Below, piece after piece: positions 27,882-37,043 of a stretch of DNA of 64,000 nucleotides. This DNA comes from Dyadobacter fermentans DSM 18053 (GTDB lineage: Bacteria > Bacteroidota > Bacteroidia > Cytophagales > Spirosomataceae), in NCBI RefSeq assembly GCF_000023125.1, contig NC_013037.1:744001-808000 (forward strand), read 5' to 3'. The notes under the pieces were generated by a model. The model saw only the letters and a program-made list of their open reading frames with translations, was not told the origin of the DNA and did no database searches. Within the stretch, counting starts at the first letter, position 1. Each line of letters starts with the position of its first letter. The position numbers and the translations under genes are program-made.

Positions 27882-28874
27882 TTAAAAAGTTGAAAAATAC
27901 GTATCCAGGTATTGCTTTGCTTTTGCTCCGTAAACCGGCGGGTTTTGCGTAACCAGGTTGCTCAGCTTCCGGTGCGATTCCTGAAAGCGCTTTTCGATAT
28001 GATCGATCAATGCGTTGTAATAGGCGGCTTTGGGGTGTTCGGGGTTTAATTTGAGGCATTTGTCAATGAGCGCCCTGGCCCGCCCGGCCTGGTCGGTGGC
28101 GAGGTAAACCACCGCGAGGTCCGACATCGTGGTGAGGTCATTGGGATACATGATCAGAATCCTTTCCAATTCCTGGATCGCCAGCGGTTCGTTATGGGTC
28201 GATAAATAGTTCATGGCCAAATGGTACCGCGCCGATGAGTTTTCCGGCTCAATTCCTAAAACCTTTTTGAGAAATTGCTGCGACAAACCATAATTCTGCT
28301 GAATTAGATGGACGATACCGAGGCTCAGGTTAGCCCGTATATTTTCCTGATCCTGATACAAAACTTCCTGCAAATGATAAATCGCCTGCGAATGTTTGCC
28401 ATCGGCGATGAGTGCAATTCCCAATTCGAGATGGTAATCCGGGGAGTGCGGATGAATGCGCAACGCTTGCTGCCAGGCATTTACAGCCGCAGAAGGGTCG
28501 TCGGAAATTGTCATCAGTTTGGCATAACTTTCCCAAACATTTGCAATGTCACGGGTGATATTTAATGCATTTTCAAATAAATCCCTGGCCCCGGAATAAT
28601 CGCCGGACATCATTTTTAAATTTCCCAGATTAAGCCATGTATTATCATTTTCCGGGTCGAGTTCGAGCGATAAGCGATAGTGTTCCGAAGCCTGTTCGAA
28701 ATCGCCTTGTTGCGCCAATGCAAAACCCAGGTTATTGTGGGCAGACGCATTGTCGGGCTCCGCGGCAATGGCCTGCCGATATTTGGCAATTGCTTCTTCT
28801 ATTTGCCCGTTTAAAAAAAGGATAACGCCTTCATTGTTCAGGCTTTGGCTTAAATCAATTTCGTGATTTTCCAT
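27882..28874 (-). CDS. TPR-repeat protein in the eCIS cargo region
   Basis: 330 residues built almost entirely of tetratricopeptide repeats, about eight of them, e.g. NLGFALAQQGDFEQASEHYR and NLGNLKMMSGDYSGARDLFE. There is no signal peptide or membrane segment, so it should stay in the cytoplasm. It lies between the two DUF4157 genes, seven bases from the upstream one and nine from the downstream one. TPR solenoids bind peptide segments, so a role in recruiting or keeping cargo soluble before loading is plausible, but this is inference. Its base composition is lower in GC than the structural genes. Confidence 0.85.
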   Translation of the reverse strand: MENHEIDLSQSLNNEGVILFLNGQIEEAIAKYRQAIAAEPDNASAHNNLGFALAQQGDFEQASEHYRLSLELDPENDNTWLNLGNLKMMSGDYSGARDLFENALNITRDIANVWESYAKLMTISDDPSAAVNAWQQALRIHPHSPDYHLELGIALIADGKHSQAIYHLQEVLYQDQENIRANLSLGIVHLIQQNYGLSQQFLKKVLGIEPENSSARYHLAMNYLSTHNEPLAIQELERILIMYPNDLTTMSDLAVVYLATDQAGRARALIDKCLKLNPEHPKAAYYNALIDHIEKRFQESHRKLSNLVTQNPPVYGAKAKQYLDTYFSTF

Positions 28875-28881
28875 ATTATTT

Positions 28882-31800
28882 TCAGAATAGTTCGTCTTTA
28901 AACCGGCCTACGATGGTGCTGATATCGAGATCGGGCTGGATGACTCTAATATCATCCGCGGAAATATTAAACGGCTCGCCTTCCTTGTATTTGACAGGGA
29001 ATTCAAGCCCGAAACGCATTCCCGAACCGAATTCCTTTTGAGCGAGATTCTTTTTCCATTCTTTACGCAATTCGTAGAAATACAGGTCGAGTACTGCTTC
29101 GAGCACCAGGTTTACATCGAATTTCAAAACCGGCTCCACATACACCCGGCCCACCGCTTGCAGCGAAATGCCGTTTACAGGGTCCCAATTCACATCTACT
29201 TCCGCCTCCGCGGCACCTTTAATGCCCACCGCCGCGCCGAGCTCGATATTACCCGTTACCCGCGCGATGCCGATGCTCAGGCCAATGCCCGCGCGGCCGA
29301 AGATGCGGATGGTGGCGTCGGCAGGCACCACGAATTTGCCACGACCGTGCAGCGACAGGCTATCTTCCTGGCCCACCGTGTAGTTCACTTCCGCAAAAAG
29401 CTCTTCCAGCTTGCCCGGTCCGAAGCCCGCATTGAAGTCCACACCGCCGCCGATGGTCGCTACCAGCCCGATACTCCGCGGGCCGACCGGGATCGCCAGC
29501 AGCGGGATTTCGAGGGTAGGGAAATGGAAGAGGTTTTTATTAAAATCCTTCCTGTCGAACACATTTACTGCTCCGGGCAGCCCGATTTTTCCGGAAACGG
29601 AAAGCTCTCCGGTCGGCGAAAATTTCACGCCGGCGGTGGCTTGCAGCCAGGGGGTCAGCCGGAGCGTGAGTGAGCCTTCGCCGTAGATCGTCCACTTGTC
29701 GCCGGGTTTGCCGGACGGAACGCCATCGGGCCCTACCGCCCGGTTGGTCGCGCCCATTCTGACGTTGCCTTTCGCAATGCCTTTTTCGTAGGTTACCGAG
29801 CCTTCGACCGTCAGGGCGCCGTCGGCATAGTTGATAGAAATGGTAGAATCGATGCCCGGAATGTCCGGCACCGCCGTGCCCGATGCGGAGATCGCATAGG
29901 CGCCTTCCTTGGCCGTGACCGACGCCGACACTGAGCCGCTTTTGATGCGTGGAATGTCCTTGCTGAGCTCAAAACTGCCGCCGATCGTGAGCTCCTTGCC
30001 GTCGTAGCGGAGATTCATCGAGCCTTTGTCGAGGCCTTTGATGTCGAGTTCGGCATTGCCGTTCGCGGTCAGCACGCCTTCCGCGTAGTTCACCGTCGCG
30101 GTGGCTTTTTTAATGCCGGTAACCTTGTTTTTAGGGATTTCGATGGTTCCGGTTACTTCCAGTTTTTCGTCCCGGTACCGCACATCCACGCGCGCATTGT
30201 TGAACAGTTTAGGGTCAAACTCGAAGTGACCGTCAATGGCGACCTTGTTGTTGTAAAGCCCTCCCCGGACGCTGCCTTTGCCCACTTTATCAATCCCGAA
30301 ATCGACCCCGCCTTCGAACGAATAACCGCCTGTGCCTACGCTCACCGTCAGGCTGCAATTGCTGACCTTGAAGGGAGAAGGCAGGCTGATTTCACCCGAA
30401 TTGAATGTTTTTTCGAGCGAAACGCCTCTTCCGTCGAACACAATGTCGATCCCCGAGCCGGGTTTGAGGAACGGAAGCGTGGGGTTCACCTGTCCCCGCG
30501 CCATAAACCCCTGTTCGAGATCAAACTCCCCTTCGTTGAGTGTTATGGGGCTCATTCCTTTCAGTTCCATCCGCATGGAGCGGATCACGCTGCCGGAGTT
30601 GATGACGCCGCCGTAGCTCACCAACGGCGATTCGGTGATCGGGATGTTGGGAAACGTGACGGGTTGGATCAGGTTTTTTTCATCATTGTTTTTGAATGCC
30701 GTGATCAGCATCGAACCGCCCGCGCCGGGCGTGTAGGTAATGCTCGTGATCTCAAACTGCTTTCCGCGGCCGAGCGGCAGGTTCACCGTTTTGGTGGTGT
30801 CCGACGACGCCCAGGGGATCTTTTTGCTCGTCCCGCCGGAGGGCTTCGACAGCAGGAGAATATGCTTGATATCGCCTGCCTGGATGAAACCCTCGGCCGT
30901 AATTTGGTTCTTATTCAAAACCTTCAAACCCTGCAACTGCGACACTTTGTTCTGGATCTGGTCCAGTTCGTAGTTTTTGGAGGAATCGCCGACCGTCGGC
31001 AGGTTAGGGGAAAGCGTGCTCGCCTCGATCTCGTATTTTCCTCCCTTGCGGACGCTTTCCGCACTGTCGGGTGCTTTGGCGCCCAGTTTGGTTTTGGCGG
31101 CTGTGAGAATGCTGCCGATTTTGGCATTCAGCTCATTATTGATCTTCGCGCCGGAACTCCGGTTCGCGGAGGCGTCCATTAACCACAAGTTGTCGATGCT
31201 GTTGTCGCCGCCGAGTTGCAGTTCCAGGCGGTGGTCGACGTCGAACTGGGCGCCTTCTCCGCTTTGCGTCCACGCGGGTATGGTCAGCTGGTCGGCGATT
31301 TGCTCTTTGGTACCCGCGACAAAACTTTTGGTCCGCGTCGCTTTCAGATAGTAGATGTTGGCGCCGTTCTTGACGATATCGTTGGGCGCCTGCTCCGCTT
31401 GCAGTTTCTCATTGACTTTCGTCGCGAAATTGGACTTGTCCACGGCCTTGATCCAAATGTCCCGCTGGTTGACCCGCGCCGTCAAAGTCTTGGGAATAAT
31501 GAGCGGAGCAGGCGTGTACCGGCTTTTAAATCGCGGAATTTGAAGTTGCGGGATTTTGACCTTGAAATCACGGGCGTTGATCAGCCCTTCATTGCCGTCG
31601 TAAATGTCCGGGTCGGAGCTTTTATCGCTTCCGCCGGACTGGTTCCCGGCCTTTTGTATTATCTTTTTCTGCACGCCTCCGCCCTGCTGCACGGTATGCG
31701 TGAGTTCGTGGGCGAGCAGTCTTTTGCCGTCGCGCGACCCGGGGTTGTATTTGTTTTCGTTAAAATAAATGTCGTTTCCGTGTGTGAACGCCTGCGCCTG

Positions 31801-32262
31801 CATGTTCCTGCTCATCTGCACGGCATTCGAGCCGGTGTGCAGGCGCACATCGCTGAAATCATGTCCGAAGCCCGATTCCATTTCCGACTTCACCGATTCG
31901 GGCATTGGAGATCCGCCGCCTTTGGAATTATTTAGTTGGTTTTCAAAACCCTGTGGGGCGGTATGCTCCTCTTCTTCGGTCCGTTTTCTGCGGACAATCG
32001 GTGTAATGCTTTCGGCGACGGGCTTTGCTTGCAGCTTTTGCTTGTCCTTCTGGCCCGGCTCGGCTTCTTTTTTCTGGACGATCTGTTCGGCCATTGCATC
32101 GGCTTCGCGTTCGTAAGGATCGTCGGGCTGGCCGATTTCCACTTTCGGTTGCAGGGGCGTGCCGCTGGGTGCAAAAAAACTGTCCTCACCTCTTTTGCTG
32201 AAAAAGGGGTGCTGGCTGCGCTGTACGAGCGAATGGGCCGATGATTTTTCTGCTGTTTTCAA
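28882..32262 (-). CDS. Large DUF4157 (eCIS core domain) protein with HNH-like motif and beta-repeat region; candidate effector
   Basis: 1126 residues. The start is a TTG four bases after the tape-measure stop; no ATG lies near. Residues 1-95 are polar with PDDPYEREADAMA, the usual DUF4157 leader. The DUF4157 domain (about 103-195) ends with LLAHELTHTVQQGGG (His185, Glu186, His189). Residues about 335-372 read like an HNH/endonuclease-VII motif: DVDHRLELQLGGDNSIDNLW then DASANRSSG, with His344, Asn358 and Asn367. About 660-835 holds six imperfect 26-31-residue beta repeats. The C-terminal 280 residues are Gly-rich beta structure without a signal peptide. It lies between tape measure and TPR protein and is the best effector candidate. 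Confidence 0.85.
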   Translation of the reverse strand: MKTAEKSSAHSLVQRSQHPFFSKRGEDSFFAPSGTPLQPKVEIGQPDDPYEREADAMAEQIVQKKEAEPGQKDKQKLQAKPVAESITPIVRRKRTEEEEHTAPQGFENQLNNSKGGGSPMPESVKSEMESGFGHDFSDVRLHTGSNAVQMSRNMQAQAFTHGNDIYFNENKYNPGSRDGKRLLAHELTHTVQQGGGVQKKIIQKAGNQSGGSDKSSDPDIYDGNEGLINARDFKVKIPQLQIPRFKSRYTPAPLIIPKTLTARVNQRDIWIKAVDKSNFATKVNEKLQAEQAPNDIVKNGANIYYLKATRTKSFVAGTKEQIADQLTIPAWTQSGEGAQFDVDHRLELQLGGDNSIDNLWLMDASANRSSGAKINNELNAKIGSILTAAKTKLGAKAPDSAESVRKGGKYEIEASTLSPNLPTVGDSSKNYELDQIQNKVSQLQGLKVLNKNQITAEGFIQAGDIKHILLLSKPSGGTSKKIPWASSDTTKTVNLPLGRGKQFEITSITYTPGAGGSMLITAFKNNDEKNLIQPVTFPNIPITESPLVSYGGVINSGSVIRSMRMELKGMSPITLNEGEFDLEQGFMARGQVNPTLPFLKPGSGIDIVFDGRGVSLEKTFNSGEISLPSPFKVSNCSLTVSVGTGGYSFEGGVDFGIDKVGKGSVRGGLYNNKVAIDGHFEFDPKLFNNARVDVRYRDEKLEVTGTIEIPKNKVTGIKKATATVNYAEGVLTANGNAELDIKGLDKGSMNLRYDGKELTIGGSFELSKDIPRIKSGSVSASVTAKEGAYAISASGTAVPDIPGIDSTISINYADGALTVEGSVTYEKGIAKGNVRMGATNRAVGPDGVPSGKPGDKWTIYGEGSLTLRLTPWLQATAGVKFSPTGELSVSGKIGLPGAVNVFDRKDFNKNLFHFPTLEIPLLAIPVGPRSIGLVATIGGGVDFNAGFGPGKLEELFAEVNYTVGQEDSLSLHGRGKFVVPADATIRIFGRAGIGLSIGIARVTGNIELGAAVGIKGAAEAEVDVNWDPVNGISLQAVGRVYVEPVLKFDVNLVLEAVLDLYFYELRKEWKKNLAQKEFGSGMRFGLEFPVKYKEGEPFNISADDIRVIQPDLDISTIVGRFKDELF
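29767..30276 (-). repeat. Six imperfect beta repeats within the large DUF4157 protein
   Basis: At protein level, units of 26-31 residues follow the pattern x-V-x-Y-x-x-G-x-L-x-V-x-G-x-x-E, for example VNYAEGVLTANGNAEL, LRYDGKELTIGGSFEL and INYADGALTVEGSVTY. They cover about residues 663-832. The DNA is too diverged to be a recent duplication. Confidence 0.7.
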
Positions 32263-32266
32263 GGTT

Positions 32267-33709
32267 TCAGGCCCATTCGACCCAGAGCGTTTTGGTCATG
32301 ACCGGTAGTTTGATGATCGAATAAGTCCAGGGCAAATGCGCCAGGAGCAGATCATAGCCGGCCTGCTCCACTTGAAGGAGCCAGTCGCCGTCGTCGTGTA
32401 CGGAAATTTTGCCGCCTCTTTGCAGAAAACTGTTTTGCAGCCCGGCGATGCTCGTATCCTTCAAAACATCCCAATAAAAAATGACCGCCTCCATGAGTTT
32501 GTCCGCCTCATTCCTGATCGCTTCGGGCAGTTCAACTTCCCGCAAAACCTCCGCTTCGAGGGGTATTCCGCAGAGAATCTTGTTGAGTACCAGCTCGTTT
32601 TCGGTGGTGCATTGCTGCCCGGTCGCGAGGTATTGAATGGCGTGCACCGCCAGGTCGGGGTCGGTCAGTTCGTCATTTTCGATCGCGCCGCAGGCTTTCA
32701 GGTATTCACTCAGAAACGGCGCCAGCAGTACGAGTCCGGCATTGCCGATATAAATGCCGTCGACCTCCGCGGCGTTGGCAGCCGCCTTTTGCGTTTGATC
32801 AGATGATGCCGGGACGTGATTAGTGATATGTTCTTTTAAAAATTCAAGATCCAGATTGGGAGCAGCATTGGAATACTGGCTGGACGCAGCCTCGATTGCG
32901 TTGATCACTTTCTCAGGCAGGGTATGCCCCGCAGCCGGCGTGCCCTTGGCGCGCGTTAAGCCGGCGATATTCGTGTCCGCGTAAATGTTTAATATTAAAG
33001 TATTTAAATCGATTTTCTGATCTGCTAATACCGCCTCGTGCAACCTGATCTTGACGGTTTCAGCTATTTCTTCCACCGTTTTCACCTGAAAAGTCATCAG
33101 GTTGATTTCCGAAAAAACCGCATGCAGAAACTGAAATGCAGCCGTATAGTTTGCATTGAAATACTGCAAAAAATCCACTTGAAACGGCGCAGAGAACTGG
33201 CGGATAAACCGGCGTTTGGCAGATTCCGGTTTGAATACACCCGCAAATATGCTTCTGGCATATTCCCGGTCCGCCGTGGCCAGGTACCGGGTAATGCGCT
33301 CTTCAATTTCACCCACCGACCGCACGCCCGACCACCAGGGGAAAACTCCGTGACCGAGAAAGTAGGCAAACAGCCGGATGTCAGGATGTTGCATACCTTC
33401 CGGGCTGCCGGAATTAATATGAAACTCCTGCGATTTTTCAGCCATTTGAATGCCCAGTTCCCTCACAATCGCGGTTTTCGCTGCTTCCAGGAATGCTTTT
33501 TCAAAATTGTTGCCCTGGATCGCACCGAGGTCAATCCTGATCTCCGCTATTTCGATCGTCGCATTGCCGGTATCGATCCTTTCGAACAATGCGTCGAGCA
33601 GCGCATTCATTTTCTCCTCGCAAAGCCGCGCCATCCGTTCCTGCCAGGCAAAGCCATCCTCATGCGCCGGCAGCTCCAATTCAATGATGTTTTTTTGAAT
33701 GATATGCAT
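32267..33709 (-). CDS. eCIS tape-measure protein (Afp14-like)
   Basis: 480 residues from MHIIQKNIIELELP, the usual start of the contractile-injection-system tape-measure family; the longer frame overlaps the upstream gene and was not used. The N-terminal region includes ARLCEEKMNALLDALFERI and IEIAEIRIDLGAI, a conserved strand-helix block. Next comes LFAYFLGHGVFPWWSG and the GEIEERI segment. The rest is mostly helical. In Afp and relatives this protein sets the length of the inner tube and is packed in its lumen. It sits four bases after the 1104-residue unknown gene and four bases before the large DUF4157 gene, so it borders the cargo part of the block. Confidence 0.85.
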   Translation of the reverse strand: MHIIQKNIIELELPAHEDGFAWQERMARLCEEKMNALLDALFERIDTGNATIEIAEIRIDLGAIQGNNFEKAFLEAAKTAIVRELGIQMAEKSQEFHINSGSPEGMQHPDIRLFAYFLGHGVFPWWSGVRSVGEIEERITRYLATADREYARSIFAGVFKPESAKRRFIRQFSAPFQVDFLQYFNANYTAAFQFLHAVFSEINLMTFQVKTVEEIAETVKIRLHEAVLADQKIDLNTLILNIYADTNIAGLTRAKGTPAAGHTLPEKVINAIEAASSQYSNAAPNLDLEFLKEHITNHVPASSDQTQKAAANAAEVDGIYIGNAGLVLLAPFLSEYLKACGAIENDELTDPDLAVHAIQYLATGQQCTTENELVLNKILCGIPLEAEVLREVELPEAIRNEADKLMEAVIFYWDVLKDTSIAGLQNSFLQRGGKISVHDDGDWLLQVEQAGYDLLLAHLPWTYSIIKLPVMTKTLWVEWA

Positions 33710-33713
33710 AGCG

Positions 33714-36700
33714 CTAGGCGTTTGGTACAGTGGCTTCCACAATCACGAAGCATGCGCCCAGGACGAACACCAGCTTCACGTTTACGCTGTCCAGCCTGCT
33801 GCTGAATTTGCCGGATTTGCTGTTCGAGTACTCGGGCGTTTCGGTTTCGAAAATCCAAAGCACGAAATCGGGCTCAACTTCGCTTTCGACCTTGTAATGG
33901 AACTCATTTTCCGCCTTGTCGAACGATAGCCTGATCGATTCGGGTTTGATGGGTTCTTTGCAGAGCTCTTCTTCCTTATCGGCGCATTTGTCGAGTGCAA
34001 AACAGCCGAATTTTGCGCCTTCCACGGACCACAGGTCGTTCTTAATGTTCCACGATTTCTCGTTGTACATGGCGCTGGACGTAATGTTTACCCGGCGGCC
34101 TACCGAATATTGCCACACGAGCTCGATCGTGAAGTCGTGGCATATGTAATGTTCAATCGCCATCAGGTCGTTTGTCCGGTCAAACCCGAGGATAAAGTGG
34201 TTTTTGCCGCCGGTTTTCTCCCTGATTTTCGTGTTGATCGCTTTGAGCAATGATCGCACCGCACCGGCATAGGAGGTATCGTCGAACTGGGCGAAAATCG
34301 ACTGGAACTCTTCCCTGAAATCGATATCGAAGGATGTTCCGTTTTCCCTGTCTACCACGGTAAGTTTGGCCACTTCCACGGATTTCTGCGTGATCATGGC
34401 GCCTTTCGCAGGTTTGTTGATCCACACCGGGTAGAAGCATCGCTCTGCAAGTCCATCGCACGGCAGATCGCAGCCGCAGGTATGCGCGGGAATCGTTACG
34501 CTGATTTCCTGACCGCCAGCATCTTTGATGCCTGCATTCTGTGTGCTTCCGGTGGTGAGGGTGACGGTGAGCGTGTTGCCTGTAACTGGCCCGGCGTCGC
34601 TGGTGTAAGGCGGCGTGCCGCCCGATATGGTGATGGTTACCGTGAAATTCTTGTTGTTTTCGTCGCATTTGGGCTCGGAGACGGTGGCGCTCAGCGGGTC
34701 GTTTTTGGGCGGCGTTACTACTTGCACGGGCGTGCAGTCGGTGCAGCAGCGGTAGGGCAGGAAGAAGTCGGCAAACACGGTGCCCGCCTCGATCCCCACA
34801 TCCTCATTCTGATTGAAAATGCCGGCCAGTCTATCACCCAGCACTTTCACCAGTTCCTCGCGGATTCCCGCAGGCAATACGGAAATTTCACTGAGCATTT
34901 TTTCTGACAAACCCAGAACATTCGCGTCCCCGGAGGCGGTTTTAACAATTACTTCGTTCTCGGGAAGTGCTTCGGCGGTCGCATTTACGCGCGTGGGGCG
35001 TTCGGCAACGGCTTCCCTTATACCAATCGTATCTCTGGGCGAGTAGTAGGATTTGATATTGCCATGATAAACGATCACAAATGTGCCGCCTACCGGCACG
35101 CCCGCCTTGTGCTGAATGCCCGGGTTGTTGCGCGTGTAGTTGCTGAACAGGAAGTTAGAGCGCAGTTTTTCGAGCCGTCTTCTGTACACCGTGATCAGCC
35201 CGATCAGTATGCGAACTTTGCATTCCACGGAATCCGCGTCGGTGAAATCGAATGCGTCGACTACCCTCCGGATTTCCGCATATGCCTCGTTGGTGACCTG
35301 TGCAAGGTTAGCCGGGAAAAGGCCCACCAGCACATCGAACCGACGGTTGTCTTTCATTTCGCTGATCAGGCAGCGGAATTCGGTCCGCTGCACATCGTAC
35401 AGCACTTCGAGATCGGCCGCATGGCATTCAAAATCAGCCATATCCATTTCGATTTGGAGCGGCTCGTTTCCCGTGCTGAGCGCCACCACATCAAACGGCA
35501 GTCGTTGCTGGCGGATGTACTGGTTCATCGCGGCCAACACTTCCTGGTAGGGCTTTCCGACAATGCCTTCGACCCGTAGAAAATTGTAAGGTTCCAGGTC
35601 GTATCCGAGGGGATTGAGTACAAAATCGTCGGCGGGATTTGCATACAAATCGGCGTGGTAAGACAGATTTTGTTTTTCTTTCCCCTGTTTTTTCAAATCA
35701 TAGCGCCAGGTTTCGTAGAGCCTGGGCGTGCCGGCATTCACCTCGTAGTAGTAGGGAATCGCCTTTTGCGATAATGGCCAATCCCCCAGCTTGCTGGGCG
35801 TAATGCGGATATTGGCATCCAGTATCCGGCCTTTGATTTCCAGCCTGGCGGGCTGGGGGATTTTGTACCGTTCGATCAGCGCGAGCATCCGGGTGAAAAG
35901 CAGTTTCAATTCTTCCCCCGCTTTTTTCTGGTTGCCGATGATCGGAGAGGGGATGAAATACTGCCGGTACACGTCCCTGTTTTGCGTGGTGTCGACGGTG
36001 GCAGCGCCGAGGAACAGGTGGCGCGGGAACATCCGGCAATCGGGGTTGCATAATGCCAGCACTTCGAGCCCTTTCGCCTTGATTTCCTCATAATTATGGA
36101 TCAGATCACTCACCAGGTCGTAAAAGTACTGGTATTCGTACGGCCGGAGGAATTTCACGGACAGGCCGTCGTACACGCCGGTCCAATTTTGGATAATGGT
36201 TTTGTCCAAACCGGTCAATATGGCTTCGTACACCTCGAAAAGCTTCACCAGGTTGGTGCGAAGCGTGTCTTCGATGAATGATTTGGTGAGGATTTTGCGG
36301 TAGGCGGCGATAATGTCGCCCGTGGTGACCGGATTGCTGTTCGGGACATCGAATCTTTTCAGCCGGATGGTCGGGAGCAGGATTTTAGCTTCTACAATCT
36401 GCTCAATATCCAGTTCCGATTGTATTCCTATCAGTTCCACCGCTTCTTTTTTGATGAGATCCGCATTCGCCTTCGTCACGAGGAACCGCCGGAATTGAAC
36501 CGCTATTTCAGAGCCCTTATCGTCACAGGAATTAGGAGAGCAGTTTTTCAGCCCGTTTTTGGATAACTCAACATAAATCAAAACAACCTTATCAGCCAGA
36601 AACGCGGCGGTAAGCGCCGTGGAGCCGGCGGGCGTGCCTTCCACGAGTTCGAAGAGCTGGTTGTTGTCGGGGGAAAGTCCCTCTACCAGCTTGTGCATCT

Positions 36701-37028
36701 TGTTTTGCCCGGCCTGGTGCAGCTCGGTGTAGCAGTCGTCGCCGAGGAAAATATCCTTATTAGGCGGGTAAATCGAATAGTTGGCATATTCCACCTCCGG
36801 AACCGATACCAGATAACCTTCGGACGTGACCCCGACGCCCCGGGTGATCCGGATCGCGGCAGGCGCCACGGGTATCACATCCATCCCGCAGACAATGCCG
36901 ATCCCGATCAGATTGGTACGGGTCATCCGGTTCTGCTCGTCGAGGTACTCGAAAAGGTTGTTGAGATCGTCTTTTTTCAAAACCTGGTTGGCTTCAAAAA
37001 ACGGGTATGTCGATTCGTGAGGATACAT
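33714..37028 (-). CDS. Large eCIS-cluster protein of unknown function (possible fibre or baseplate accessory)
   Basis: 1104 residues without signal peptide or membrane helix. The N-terminus has PFFEANQVLKKDDLNNLFEY and LIGIGIVCGMDV, a block that looks like a particle-attachment segment. Residues about 120-700 are mixed helix and strand with conserved Cys residues (NCSPNSCDD, LALCNPDC). At about 771-850 there is a single SprB/PKD-like beta module (ISGGTPPYTSDAGP) ending in a Cys-rich CGCDLPCDGLAERC. The C-terminal 250 residues are alpha/beta. The position between the second large baseplate protein and the tape measure is where Afp13-type fibres stand in other clusters. No fibre shaft repeats are seen, so the fibre role is only a guess from position. 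Confidence 0.65.
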   Translation of the reverse strand: MYPHESTYPFFEANQVLKKDDLNNLFEYLDEQNRMTRTNLIGIGIVCGMDVIPVAPAAIRITRGVGVTSEGYLVSVPEVEYANYSIYPPNKDIFLGDDCYTELHQAGQNKMHKLVEGLSPDNNQLFELVEGTPAGSTALTAAFLADKVVLIYVELSKNGLKNCSPNSCDDKGSEIAVQFRRFLVTKANADLIKKEAVELIGIQSELDIEQIVEAKILLPTIRLKRFDVPNSNPVTTGDIIAAYRKILTKSFIEDTLRTNLVKLFEVYEAILTGLDKTIIQNWTGVYDGLSVKFLRPYEYQYFYDLVSDLIHNYEEIKAKGLEVLALCNPDCRMFPRHLFLGAATVDTTQNRDVYRQYFIPSPIIGNQKKAGEELKLLFTRMLALIERYKIPQPARLEIKGRILDANIRITPSKLGDWPLSQKAIPYYYEVNAGTPRLYETWRYDLKKQGKEKQNLSYHADLYANPADDFVLNPLGYDLEPYNFLRVEGIVGKPYQEVLAAMNQYIRQQRLPFDVVALSTGNEPLQIEMDMADFECHAADLEVLYDVQRTEFRCLISEMKDNRRFDVLVGLFPANLAQVTNEAYAEIRRVVDAFDFTDADSVECKVRILIGLITVYRRRLEKLRSNFLFSNYTRNNPGIQHKAGVPVGGTFVIVYHGNIKSYYSPRDTIGIREAVAERPTRVNATAEALPENEVIVKTASGDANVLGLSEKMLSEISVLPAGIREELVKVLGDRLAGIFNQNEDVGIEAGTVFADFFLPYRCCTDCTPVQVVTPPKNDPLSATVSEPKCDENNKNFTVTITISGGTPPYTSDAGPVTGNTLTVTLTTGSTQNAGIKDAGGQEISVTIPAHTCGCDLPCDGLAERCFYPVWINKPAKGAMITQKSVEVAKLTVVDRENGTSFDIDFREEFQSIFAQFDDTSYAGAVRSLLKAINTKIREKTGGKNHFILGFDRTNDLMAIEHYICHDFTIELVWQYSVGRRVNITSSAMYNEKSWNIKNDLWSVEGAKFGCFALDKCADKEEELCKEPIKPESIRLSFDKAENEFHYKVESEVEPDFVLWIFETETPEYSNSKSGKFSSRLDSVNVKLVFVLGACFVIVEATVPNA

Positions 37029-37043
37029 GACTTTTGTGATTTT

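Noticed and set aside
28882..31935. Long plus-strand open frames opposite the large DUF4157 gene
   Set aside because: They mirror the codon bias of the minus-strand gene, lack recognisable domains and are antisense shadows.
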